From the NCBI RefSeq assembly GCF_006636215.1, contig NZ_VIFM01000032.1:1-64000 (forward strand): DNA of 64,000 nucleotides, read 5' to 3'. Every line of letters starts with the position of its first letter. The first letter of the stretch is position 1. The position numbers were made by a program, and so were the translations under genes. Positions 9,575-17,720 of this stretch are shown here, one piece after another. The notes beneath the pieces are model-generated. The model did not search any database. It saw nothing but the letters and a program-made list of their open reading frames with translations, and was not told the origin of the DNA. This DNA comes from Myxococcus llanfairpwllgwyngyllgogerychwyrndrobwllllantysiliogogogochensis. Lineage in GTDB: Bacteria; Myxococcota; Myxococcia; Myxococcales; Myxococcaceae.

Positions 9575-11113
9575 TCAGCGCGGCGTGGGTGACACCTGAC
9601 GCTCGGCGGGACGGCCTCGGCTCCCCGCCTCCCACTCATCCCAGAGGTTGAAGGACTTCATCTGCTCGGTCAGGTCGGTGGCCTTCATGAGCGCCTCCAC
9701 CTCCGCGCGTCCCTGCCGAGGGAGCCGCTCCTCCATGGTGGCGAAGCCCCACGCCAGCGCGCCCACCACCGCGGCATTGGCGCGCAGCGTGCGTGCGTCG
9801 CACTGCTCGAACTCGTCCGAGCGCGCATGGTAGTTCGGCCCATACGTGGCGGACTCCTGGTTGGCGATGAGGTTGGCCACGCCGCTCAGCATGAAGTCCA
9901 GGTTGTCGGTGCCCACCACCGGCACATCCACCTGAGTGAAGGGACCCAGGCCCGCCACCGGGAGGAGCGCCTTGTCCACCAGCGGCACCAGCGGAGGGCG
10001 GCCATTGGTGAAGAAGCCGTTGATGCGGCCACAGCCGATGTCCACCGACAGCGCCATGGCATGTCCATCCAGCTCCGCCGCGTGCGAGCGCACGTACCCG
10101 GCCGAGCCGTGCATGCCCTGCTCCTCGCCGTTCCACAGGGCGAAGCGGATGGTGCGCGCGGGCTTCAGTCCCAGCCGCCGCAGCTGCCGCGCCAGGTCGA
10201 TGAGCATCGCCACGTTGGCGCCGTTGTCGAGCGCGCCTCCGCCCAGGTCCCAGCTGTCCAGGTGCGCGCCCAGCACGACGACCTCCTCCGGCCGCGTGGT
10301 GCCCCGAATCTCACCGATGACGTTGTGCGCCTCGTAGGGCCCGCCCGTCTTCAGCTCCAGCGCGGCCTTCATCGTGAGCGCGATGCCGGCCCGCAGCAGC
10401 CGCTGCGCGCGCCGGGCTCCATCGCGCTCCATCACCATCATCGGTCGGGTGTTCTTCGCGCCCGTCGACACGTTGTGCCGGTAGAGCTGATTGCCCGGAC
10501 GGCTGCCCATGTAGACGACGCCCGCCGCGCCAGCGCCCACCGCGCGCGCCTCGATTCCCACCGCCTCCTCGTACTCGCGGAAGAGGCCCTCCACGTCCCG
10601 CAGCTCCTCCGTCTCCACCAGCACGAACGCACCCTTCACCTTCGTACCCACGCGCGTGAAGTCCGCCTCCGCGCCGCGTCCGACGTCCAGCAGCGGCGCG
10701 GCGAGGCCTCCCTTCGGCGTCGCCGTGGAGAAGGGCATCGCGGCCACCCGGGGCGCGAAGCGCACGCCCTTCCCTTGCACCGTCGCGCTCGCCGACTGCT
10801 CCAGCCACAGCGCCGGCATGCGGAAGGGCTCACTCGTCGCGGGGACGCCCGCCGCGCGGAAGCGCTCCAGCGCCCACGCCACCGAGCGACGGTTGGACTC
10901 CGAGCCCGTGGCCCGCCCCCCTACCTCGTCCACCAGCGAGCGCAGGTCCTCCACCATCGGCGTCGGGCCCAAGAGGGCCCCCGTCAGCAACATCACCTCG
11001 CGCTCCCGCCCCCCGGGCGCGGCGGCCTCCTGGGCCTCCCCTCGCGCGGATGAAACGAGGACCAGCGACAACAGCGCGGCGCTCCAGCGCCAGGACATGC
11101 GGGATGGGAACAT
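9575..11113 (-). CDS. secreted M28-family metallopeptidase with PA domain
   Basis: 512 residues from the ATG at 11113; a further in-frame ATG at 11098 could also serve. A hydrophobic signal peptide occupies roughly residues 8-28. The middle holds a protease-associated insert with glycine-rich strands (about 140-270). The M28 catalytic domain follows, with GAHLDSWD (metal His/Asp), GALDNGANVA (bridging Asp), NGEEQG (catalytic and metal Glu), SVDIG (Asp) and NYHARSDE (His). These are the five ligands expected for a two-zinc aminopeptidase or carboxypeptidase. It is likely exported and acts on peptides in the periplasm or medium, fitting a predatory or scavenging lifestyle (inference). It converges with the kinase gene, 15 bases apart. 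Confidence 0.88.
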   Translation of the reverse strand: MFPSRMSWRWSAALLSLVLVSSARGEAQEAAAPGGREREVMLLTGALLGPTPMVEDLRSLVDEVGGRATGSESNRRSVAWALERFRAAGVPATSEPFRMPALWLEQSASATVQGKGVRFAPRVAAMPFSTATPKGGLAAPLLDVGRGAEADFTRVGTKVKGAFVLVETEELRDVEGLFREYEEAVGIEARAVGAGAAGVVYMGSRPGNQLYRHNVSTGAKNTRPMMVMERDGARRAQRLLRAGIALTMKAALELKTGGPYEAHNVIGEIRGTTRPEEVVVLGAHLDSWDLGGGALDNGANVAMLIDLARQLRRLGLKPARTIRFALWNGEEQGMHGSAGYVRSHAAELDGHAMALSVDIGCGRINGFFTNGRPPLVPLVDKALLPVAGLGPFTQVDVPVVGTDNLDFMLSGVANLIANQESATYGPNYHARSDEFEQCDARTLRANAAVVGALAWGFATMEERLPRQGRAEVEALMKATDLTEQMKSFNLWDEWEAGSRGRPAERQVSPTPR

Positions 11114-11319
11114 GGCGCCAGCATTCCCAGCCTCATGGGTTTCATTCAAGGCGCGAGGTGCCAAGGTCTTCTCGGCACATCGGACTACAAGCGCAAATGA
11201 AGTTTCAATTCGGTTGCTTGAGTTTCAGGTTGAGGAATGGCAGACGGGCCCGAACACCCAGGGCGGTCGCCGGAGAGCGAAACCCGCGCCTCCGTCCTCA
11301 CTGACACGGGGCCGAGACG

Positions 11320-12315
11320 ATGCGTGGAAACCTGAAGCAAGCCTGGCTGTGGATGTTGCCGGTGGCCCTCCTGGGCGCCTGTGGTGGCGCGCCCGAGGCC
11401 GCGCTGGAAGACGGGGCGCTGGAGGAAGGCACGCAGGCGCTCATCTCCGCGCCGACGCTTCCCGCCAGCGGAAACATCGCGGACAGCACCACCCTCAAGG
11501 GTCCCCTGTCCATCGGCGGCGCGGTGGCGGGCTACCCGAGCACCTTGCCGGGGTACTTCGGCTACACGCTCCAGGCGAACGCGGGCGCGCAGCTCGCGTT
11601 GGAGGTGACACACCTGGGCAGCTCCATGTACCTGGACACCGGCCTGTTCCTCTATGGCCCCAAGGACGCGAGCGGCAGCCATGGCGCCACGCTGCACGCG
11701 CAGGATGACGACTCCGGCTACGGCACGTTGAGCAAGGTGGGGCTGGTGACGGTGCCGAAGACGGGCGAGTACCTGGTGGTGGTGGGCTTCGTGAACGGAG
11801 TGGACAAGCAGTTCCGCCTCCAGGCGGCGTGTGTGGGCGGCACGTGCCTGCCCAACCCGCAGCCGGCGCCCGCGGGAGCCGTGCTCACGTACGTGGAGAA
11901 TCCGCTCACCGAGCGCCTCCAGTACACGCTCGACACCGCCAATCAGGTGCGCGAGGACGCGACGTCGTACCTGCGTCGGCTCGACTACCAGTGGCCGTAC
12001 TCGGGCGAGGCCACGCTCACGCAGGCCGCCGCGGCCGTGCTCGCCCAGGGCCGCTACATCGGCTATCGGAGCGACCCGGCGCCGCTCGTGCTGAGCCTGC
12101 CGGAGTTGAACGACGCCATGTACTCGCAGTTCCGGCCGTTGCTGCCCGTCATGCTGGAGACGTACGGCAACGGCGTGGAGACGGTGCAGGTGAAGCGCTA
12201 CTACCGCACGTTCTCCACGGGCCCCAACGGGGACAACTGGCGCAGCCTCTACGTCATCCTCTTCCCCCAGTCGTACAAGGTCCTCGTGTACGAGCAGACG
12301 GCCCACGAAATCTGA
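11320..12315 (+). CDS. hypothetical lipoprotein with PPC-like beta domain
   Basis: 331 residues starting at ATG 11320, with a lipoprotein signal and lipobox LLGAC near residue 20. Residues about 45-165 look like a bacterial pre-peptidase C-terminal type beta sandwich (GYFGYTLQANAG, DTGLFLYGP, TGEYLVVVG). The rest, after a Pro-rich linker, has no family I recognise. The small beta domain often accompanies secreted enzymes, but no catalytic motif is evident. It is divergent from the peptidase gene; the 206-base gap between the two is locally richer in A/T around 11190-11230 and probably holds both promoters. Confidence 0.75.
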   Translation: MRGNLKQAWLWMLPVALLGACGGAPEAALEDGALEEGTQALISAPTLPASGNIADSTTLKGPLSIGGAVAGYPSTLPGYFGYTLQANAGAQLALEVTHLGSSMYLDTGLFLYGPKDASGSHGATLHAQDDDSGYGTLSKVGLVTVPKTGEYLVVVGFVNGVDKQFRLQAACVGGTCLPNPQPAPAGAVLTYVENPLTERLQYTLDTANQVREDATSYLRRLDYQWPYSGEATLTQAAAAVLAQGRYIGYRSDPAPLVLSLPELNDAMYSQFRPLLPVMLETYGNGVETVQVKRYYRTFSTGPNGDNWRSLYVILFPQSYKVLVYEQTAHEI

Positions 12316-12420
12316 GGGCCCGGGCTGGCGGCCCGTCGAGCGCCAGCCCTCCGCCTCCCGCGCGTCTCCAGGCGGCGGCCAGCTCGCTTCCTGGTGAGCT
12401 TGTAGCTCCCCCGAGCCGCC

Positions 12421-15400
12421 GTGGATGCACAGCTTCCGGTGGAGGTGTCGTGCTCCCGGGACAGCGAGCAGGCACCGTCACCCTGCCAGCTCGTCCAGGG
12501 TGAAACGGCCGGGGGCACCGTGCGGGGACCAGGCGCCAGCGAGACGGAGAAGGAGAGCATCGAGGGCGTCTCCCCGGAGCAGTCGCGCTTCTTCCTCGAG
12601 ACGATGGTCGCCGGCGCCCCCGTGGGCCTGGCCTTCGTGGACCTGGAGCTGCGCTTCATCCACATCAACGACGCGCTGGCGGAGATGAACGGCCTGCCAC
12701 GCGAGGCCCATCTGGGCCGCAAGGTTCGCGACGTCGTCCCCGACCTGTGGCCCACCATCGAGCCACACTACCGGCAGGTCATCGAGCACGGGCTGCCGGT
12801 GCGAAATCTGGAGATTGTCGGGAGCACGGCCAAGGAGGCCGGAGTCCCCCGCAACTTCGTCATCAACTACTTCCCGGTGCGGGACGCGGGCGGCGCGCTG
12901 CAAGGCGTGGGCATCACCGTGGTGGAGACGACCGAGCAGAAGCGGGCGAATCAGGCCATCCGGATGAACGAGCAGCGCTATCGCTCGCTCGTGGAGGCCA
13001 CCGCGCAGACGGTCTGGACCACCGATGGCCGGGGCGCGCTGAACGAGCCCGCGCCCCGTTGGATGGCCTTCACCGGACAGTCCCTGGGCGCGCACCTGGG
13101 ACTCGGCTGGCTCGACGCCATCCACCCCGGGGACCGTGGCCGCTTCATGAAGGAGTGGGTCCGCGCGCTGGAGACCCGGGAGCCCTACCGGGGTGAGCTG
13201 CGGCTGCAGTTCCACGACAGCACCTGGCGCGACGTCATCGTCCGGGGCGTGCCGGTGTTCGACGAGGACGGCCTGGTGCGCGAGTGGATGTCCACCGCGG
13301 AGGACGTCAGCGAGCGAAAGCAGGCGGAGCAGGAGCTGCGCCAGACAACCCTGGCGCTCGCGGCGAGCGACGAGCGCTACCGGACCTTCGTCGCCCAGAG
13401 CACGGAGGGCATCTGGCGCCTGGAGATGGAGCCGCCGCTCGACACGCGCATGACGGAGGACGCGCTCGTCGAGGCCATGGCCAGCACGGGGCGCATCGCT
13501 GAGACCAACGAGGTCATGGCGCGCATGAGCGGCTTCGAATCGGCTCGCGCCATGGTGGGCTGCACCCTGCGTCAGCTCGTCACCCGCGTCGGGGACACCC
13601 AGGGCGCCTCCATCCGCGGCTTCGTCCGCGGCGGCTTCCGCGTGCAGGACATGGAGACGCGGCTGCCGGACCGGGACGGCGTCATGCGGGTGCGCCTGGC
13701 CAATCTCTTCGGCGTCGTCGTGGACGGATGGCTCGTGCGGGTGTGGGGGACGCAGCGGGACATGACGGAGCAGGCCCTGGCGAAGGAGGCGCTGGAGCAG
13801 AGCCGGGAGCAGGCGAGGCAACGGGAGCACCAGTTGCGCACCATCACCGACGCGCTCCCCGCCCTGGTGGCCTACCTGGACCAGGGCGAGCGCTACCTCT
13901 TCTGCAACCGCGCCTTCGAGACCTGGTTCGGCCTGCGCCCCAGTGACGTGGTGGGACGGACGATTCGAGAGGTGGGAGGAGAGACGCTCTATCCCCTCTT
14001 CAAGGACTGGGTGCGCAAGGCCCTGGCGGGCGAGCATGTCACGTACGAGACGGCGCTCGCGCTGCGCGACGGCCGGACGCTCCACGTCCAGTCGACCTAT
14101 GTGCCGAGCGCGGACGCCCAGGGCCGCATCCAGGGATGTGTCGTCCTGGTCAACGACATCACCGACCGCAAGCGCACGGAGGCCGAGGTGGAGAACCAGC
14201 GCGCGCGGCTCTACGACATCCTGATGAGCGCGCCGGCCTCCATCGCCATCATCTCCGGACACGAGCAGGTCTTCACCCTCGTCAATCCCATCTTCAAGGG
14301 GATGTCGAATGACGCGGAGCTGGTGGGGCAGTCGCTGCGTGAGCTCGCGGAGAGGAGCGAGAAGGGCCGGGAGTATTCCCAGACGCTGGAGAAGGTCTAC
14401 GAGACAGGCCTGCAGTTGCGGCTCACGGAGACGCCGCTGCTGCTGAACTTCCGCGGCACGGGCCTGGAGCAGCGCTACTTCAACATCACCTACCAGCCCC
14501 TGCGGGACACGAGCGGGCAGGTGGACTCGGTGATGTCCTTCGCGCTGGACGTGACGGAGCAGGTCCGTGCCCGGCATCAGGCCGAGGAGCTGGCCGCGCA
14601 CCTGGACAGTCAGCAGAAGTGGATGGAGTCGGTGCTGGACCTCAGCCCCATCGCCCTGCTGTTGATGGAGCCCCACACCGGCAAGGTGCTCTTCGCCAAT
14701 CAGGCGGCCCGCAACCTCACCGGAGGCCAGTTCCCGTTGGGTGTTCCCGTGCAGCGCTACGACACCGTCTACCGCGTCCTCGACCCCCAGGGCGGGGTCA
14801 TCCCCAATGAACAGACTCCGGGTGCGCGGGCCGCGCGGGGGGAGACCCTGCGACGGACACCGCTGACGTGGCAGCTCGGCCCGGGGATTCCGCGGGAGTT
14901 CCTGGTGGATTCAGAGCAGTTGCCCTCCATGTACGGGCATCCGGCGACGATTGTCCTGGCGCTCCAGGACGTGACGCAGCTGAAGGATATCGAGGTGCGC
15001 CTCCAAGAAGCGGTGCGGCTGCGCGACGAGTTCCTCACCGTGGCCTCCCACGAGCTCAAGACGCCGCTCACGCCGCTTCAAATCAAGCTCCAGGGGCTCG
15101 CGCGCGAGGCCGCGACGTCCACGTCCGAGGAGCACCTGCGAGAGAGCGTGCTGCGGGCCTCGGAGAGCACCTCGCTCCAGGTGCGCAAGCTCGCCGCGCT
15201 CATCAACGACTTGCTGGACGTCACCCAGCTCACGGGCGCGACGCTGCCCCTGGAGCTGGGCCGCGTGGACCTGTCGGCCGTCGCTCGAGAAGTGGCGGAG
15301 CAGCTTCGGGCGCAGGCGGCACAGGCGGACTGCGCGCTCGACGTCCAGGCGCCCGTGCCGGTGATGGGCCGGTGGGACGCGCGCAGGCTGGAGCAGGTGG

Positions 15401-15735
15401 TGCGGGGGCTCGTGTCCAATGCCATCAAGTATGGGTCCGGCAGGCCCGTGCGAATCCGGGTGGAGGAGCGCGAGGGACGCGGGCGACTCACCGTGCGGGA
15501 CGAAGGCATCGGCATCGCTCCCGAGGACCTGAGCCGCATCTTCGAGAAGTTCGGACGCGCCGTCTCGGCGCGAAACTATGGCGGGCTGGGACTGGGGCTC
15601 TTCATCAGTCGTCGCATCGTCGAGGCCCACCAGGGCACCATCCGCGCGGAGAGCCAGAGAGGACACGGCGCCACGTTCGTCGTCGAATTGCCGCTCACGG
15701 GGCCGGAGCCGTCCTCGCCGCCGTCCATTCATTGA
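12421..15735 (+). CDS. multi-PAS hybrid-type sensor histidine kinase without receiver
   Basis: Up to 1104 residues. About six PAS modules occupy residues 55-850; typical PAS openings are FLETMVAGAPVGLAF, RYRSLVEATAQTVW and LRTITDALPALVAYL. A HisKA domain with the phosphorylated His in ASHELKTPL (residue 877 from the GTG at 12421) follows. Then comes an ATPase domain with N box NAIKYGSG, G1 DEGIGIAPED, F box IFEKFGR and G2 GLGLGLFIS. No transmembrane segment, receiver domain or adjacent response regulator is present, so it is a soluble orphan kinase that signals in trans. The start is uncertain: GTG 12421 has no clear ribosome site, and codons about 30 residues downstream are possible. The PAS stack suggests integration of several cytosolic redox or ligand cues (inference). 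Confidence 0.88.
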   Translation: MDAQLPVEVSCSRDSEQAPSPCQLVQGETAGGTVRGPGASETEKESIEGVSPEQSRFFLETMVAGAPVGLAFVDLELRFIHINDALAEMNGLPREAHLGRKVRDVVPDLWPTIEPHYRQVIEHGLPVRNLEIVGSTAKEAGVPRNFVINYFPVRDAGGALQGVGITVVETTEQKRANQAIRMNEQRYRSLVEATAQTVWTTDGRGALNEPAPRWMAFTGQSLGAHLGLGWLDAIHPGDRGRFMKEWVRALETREPYRGELRLQFHDSTWRDVIVRGVPVFDEDGLVREWMSTAEDVSERKQAEQELRQTTLALAASDERYRTFVAQSTEGIWRLEMEPPLDTRMTEDALVEAMASTGRIAETNEVMARMSGFESARAMVGCTLRQLVTRVGDTQGASIRGFVRGGFRVQDMETRLPDRDGVMRVRLANLFGVVVDGWLVRVWGTQRDMTEQALAKEALEQSREQARQREHQLRTITDALPALVAYLDQGERYLFCNRAFETWFGLRPSDVVGRTIREVGGETLYPLFKDWVRKALAGEHVTYETALALRDGRTLHVQSTYVPSADAQGRIQGCVVLVNDITDRKRTEAEVENQRARLYDILMSAPASIAIISGHEQVFTLVNPIFKGMSNDAELVGQSLRELAERSEKGREYSQTLEKVYETGLQLRLTETPLLLNFRGTGLEQRYFNITYQPLRDTSGQVDSVMSFALDVTEQVRARHQAEELAAHLDSQQKWMESVLDLSPIALLLMEPHTGKVLFANQAARNLTGGQFPLGVPVQRYDTVYRVLDPQGGVIPNEQTPGARAARGETLRRTPLTWQLGPGIPREFLVDSEQLPSMYGHPATIVLALQDVTQLKDIEVRLQEAVRLRDEFLTVASHELKTPLTPLQIKLQGLAREAATSTSEEHLRESVLRASESTSLQVRKLAALINDLLDVTQLTGATLPLELGRVDLSAVAREVAEQLRAQAAQADCALDVQAPVPVMGRWDARRLEQVVRGLVSNAIKYGSGRPVRIRVEEREGRGRLTVRDEGIGIAPEDLSRIFEKFGRAVSARNYGGLGLGLFISRRIVEAHQGTIRAESQRGHGATFVVELPLTGPEPSSPPSIH

Positions 15736-15951
15736 TGGGTGGCGGGAGCGGGAGTCGAGCACACGGCTGCACATCGTGCATCGCCCGGCGCACAGAATGG
15801 CCCTCGTGGCTTCGCTCTTCACCCGCGACACGTGGCAGCACGGCGCTTGCACTCAAGCCACGTCGGCCGGCACGGCGCCACCGCGTTGCTCCATGACGAG
15901 CGACCCGGGGCCCGTGAGTTCGACACCGAAGGTCATCCTCGAGAACCCAGC

Positions 15952-16554
15952 ATGAGTGGAACCGTGATGATGCGTGGAGGGCTGTGCGCAGTGATGTTCG
16001 CGATGGCGGGGTGTGGTGAGGGAATGGAAGGACCCCCGGGGCCACAGGGAGAGCCTGGCCCCTCCGGAGAACAGGGTGTCCCTGGGGAGACCCAGACGTG
16101 TGATGGTTTGTATTTCGTGGATGCGAAGGGAGCCGTGGCCTTCCCTGTCTGCGCGCCGTACCTCGTCGATTCGCAAGGGTTTACCTGGAGGTTCGACTTC
16201 GAGTCGGGCCAGCCCACGCACGAGGCCTCCCTCCCATGGCACTCCACGCCCCTCTCTGACCTGGCGGCCCTGGTCCATTTCGAGACGGCGGATTGCACGG
16301 GAACGGCGTTCATGACGTTCCCCATCTTCCCGCGCATGCCGTTCCCCGTGCTGGGCAAGTACCGGGTGCGCTCGGATGACTCGACGTGGTCCACGCACTC
16401 GTTCCGCTCCGCATGGCGAGACGATGGCTCCTGCGATGGGTTCCAGGGGCGCCCCCCGGTCCGGGAATGGGAAGGCTTCCCGCTCGAAACCGAGCGGGAG
16501 TTGACCCCGCCCACGTCCTTCCAGGGTCCCCTGCACATCGAACGACGTCCCTAG
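15952..16554 (+). CDS. hypothetical lipoprotein with collagen-like segment
   Basis: About 200 residues. Starts at 15952 or 15967 are both possible; each gives a short lipoprotein signal ending in FAMAGC. Directly after the lipidated Cys come eight consecutive Gly-X-Y triplets (GME GPP GPQ GEP GPS GEQ and onward), a minimal collagen-like stalk. The remaining C-terminal domain of about 150 residues has several Cys and Trp and no recognised family. Short collagen stalks usually hold a head domain off the membrane, and trimers are possible. It converges with the metzincin-like gene, ten bases apart. The 216 bases before it show no clear signal. Confidence 0.75.
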   Translation: MSGTVMMRGGLCAVMFAMAGCGEGMEGPPGPQGEPGPSGEQGVPGETQTCDGLYFVDAKGAVAFPVCAPYLVDSQGFTWRFDFESGQPTHEASLPWHSTPLSDLAALVHFETADCTGTAFMTFPIFPRMPFPVLGKYRVRSDDSTWSTHSFRSAWRDDGSCDGFQGRPPVREWEGFPLETERELTPPTSFQGPLHIERRP

Positions 16555-16564
16555 CGACGACGAC

Positions 16565-17515
16565 TCACCAGCCCGGCGGCGCCAGCGCGCCTGGAGGGAG
16601 CGGAGAGAGAAAAGCGCTCTGGTCCAGGTCGAGCTGACTGCCCGAGTGGCCGTAGTACTGGTCTCGGCCCGAATCGAGCACCACCGCGCCGGAGTAGATG
16701 TCCCAACCGGGGTCCGACGTCCCGGGCCTCGCGGCGTACATCAAGTCTCTCGCCGAATCGAAGACATGGCCCGAGGCGTGTTGATTGGGCGCGGCTGCGG
16801 GGACGATGCCCAGCCCGTGCAGCGTCTCATGCAGCATGGCGAACTCGATGTACCCCGGCAGCGTGCTCGACCCACCGATGGGATTCGAGGCGCAAGGCAC
16901 CGGGCCGCTCGGCAATCCCTTGAGGTAGAGGGCGGTGACCCTGCCCACCAGCGTCGGAGGCCACGGGGCGCCACCACACGACCACTCACTGGTGCCGTCG
17001 TAGTAGACCGCGTACAGCTTCCGCGTGTCGCTGAGCAAGCCCATCGCGGCCAACTCGAGCTCGATGCGATCACGGACGTAGGCATAGCCCGTGTTCACAT
17101 TGCCGGTGTTCGCCGTGCCCTTCATCACCGCGTCCGTCTTCGACAGACGGACGAACTGGATGTCCAACACGGAGCCCGAGACGTCGTAGCGGAGCGCCGC
17201 TCCGTTCGTCGTCTGGGAGGTGAACCACGAATACTGAGCCTGGACGGACCGGCAGAGAGCCCCGCTCGTGTCGAGCGCGCGGTCCACCCCATCCGAGGGC
17301 ACCACATAGAGGATCTTCACCTTGTAGTCCGTGGTGCCATCCGCGCGGTCACCGGTGGCGCGCACGGAGGGACACGAGAACGGCGCGGGTGCCAGCGTGG
17401 GGTCTACGAAGGTGGACTCGGCGGCCTCCGCGTGAGGCCAGCCCAGTCCACCCAGGGCGACAATCGCCATCCCCGTCCCCAATATGGACAGCGTCAGCCT
17501 GCTTGTCTTCTTCAT
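16565..17515 (-). CDS. secreted metzincin-like metalloprotease-family protein
   Basis: 316 residues from ATG 17515, which follows GGGAGCC; a more upstream ATG at 17539 is less suitable. A signal peptide covers about residues 1-31, with a lysine start and an AEA cleavage region. The C-terminal half has HETLHGLG, matching HExxHxxG, then NQHASGH, which may supply the third His, and DLMYA, which resembles a metzincin Met-turn. I recall similar actinobacterial and myxobacterial secreted proteins with this arrangement, mostly of unknown function. It probably binds zinc outside the cell. The spacing to the third His is longer than in classical metzincins, so protease activity is not certain. Confidence 0.7.
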   Translation of the reverse strand: MKKTSRLTLSILGTGMAIVALGGLGWPHAEAAESTFVDPTLAPAPFSCPSVRATGDRADGTTDYKVKILYVVPSDGVDRALDTSGALCRSVQAQYSWFTSQTTNGAALRYDVSGSVLDIQFVRLSKTDAVMKGTANTGNVNTGYAYVRDRIELELAAMGLLSDTRKLYAVYYDGTSEWSCGGAPWPPTLVGRVTALYLKGLPSGPVPCASNPIGGSSTLPGYIEFAMLHETLHGLGIVPAAAPNQHASGHVFDSARDLMYAARPGTSDPGWDIYSGAVVLDSGRDQYYGHSGSQLDLDQSAFLSPLPPGALAPPGW

Positions 17516-17720
17516 GGTCCCATGGCTCCCGTCATGCAATGCGAGACAGACTTCAAAGCGGGAACATCACTTCGAGGCACATCCAACCGCAGGCACCAGG
17601 AAGGCGCTCAGCTCGGATAGCATTGCCACTGACAGGACGCCATTCCCCCCGGCAAATCCACACATTGACGCGGCCAGCCGCCGCCCATCCCCACACAGCA
17701 CGGCCAGCGCCACCCCAATT

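Noticed and set aside
12478-14676. Long open frame antisense to the PAS histidine kinase
   Set aside because: His/Gln/Arg-rich translation without any family signature; the plus strand encodes clear PAS, HisKA and ATPase motifs.
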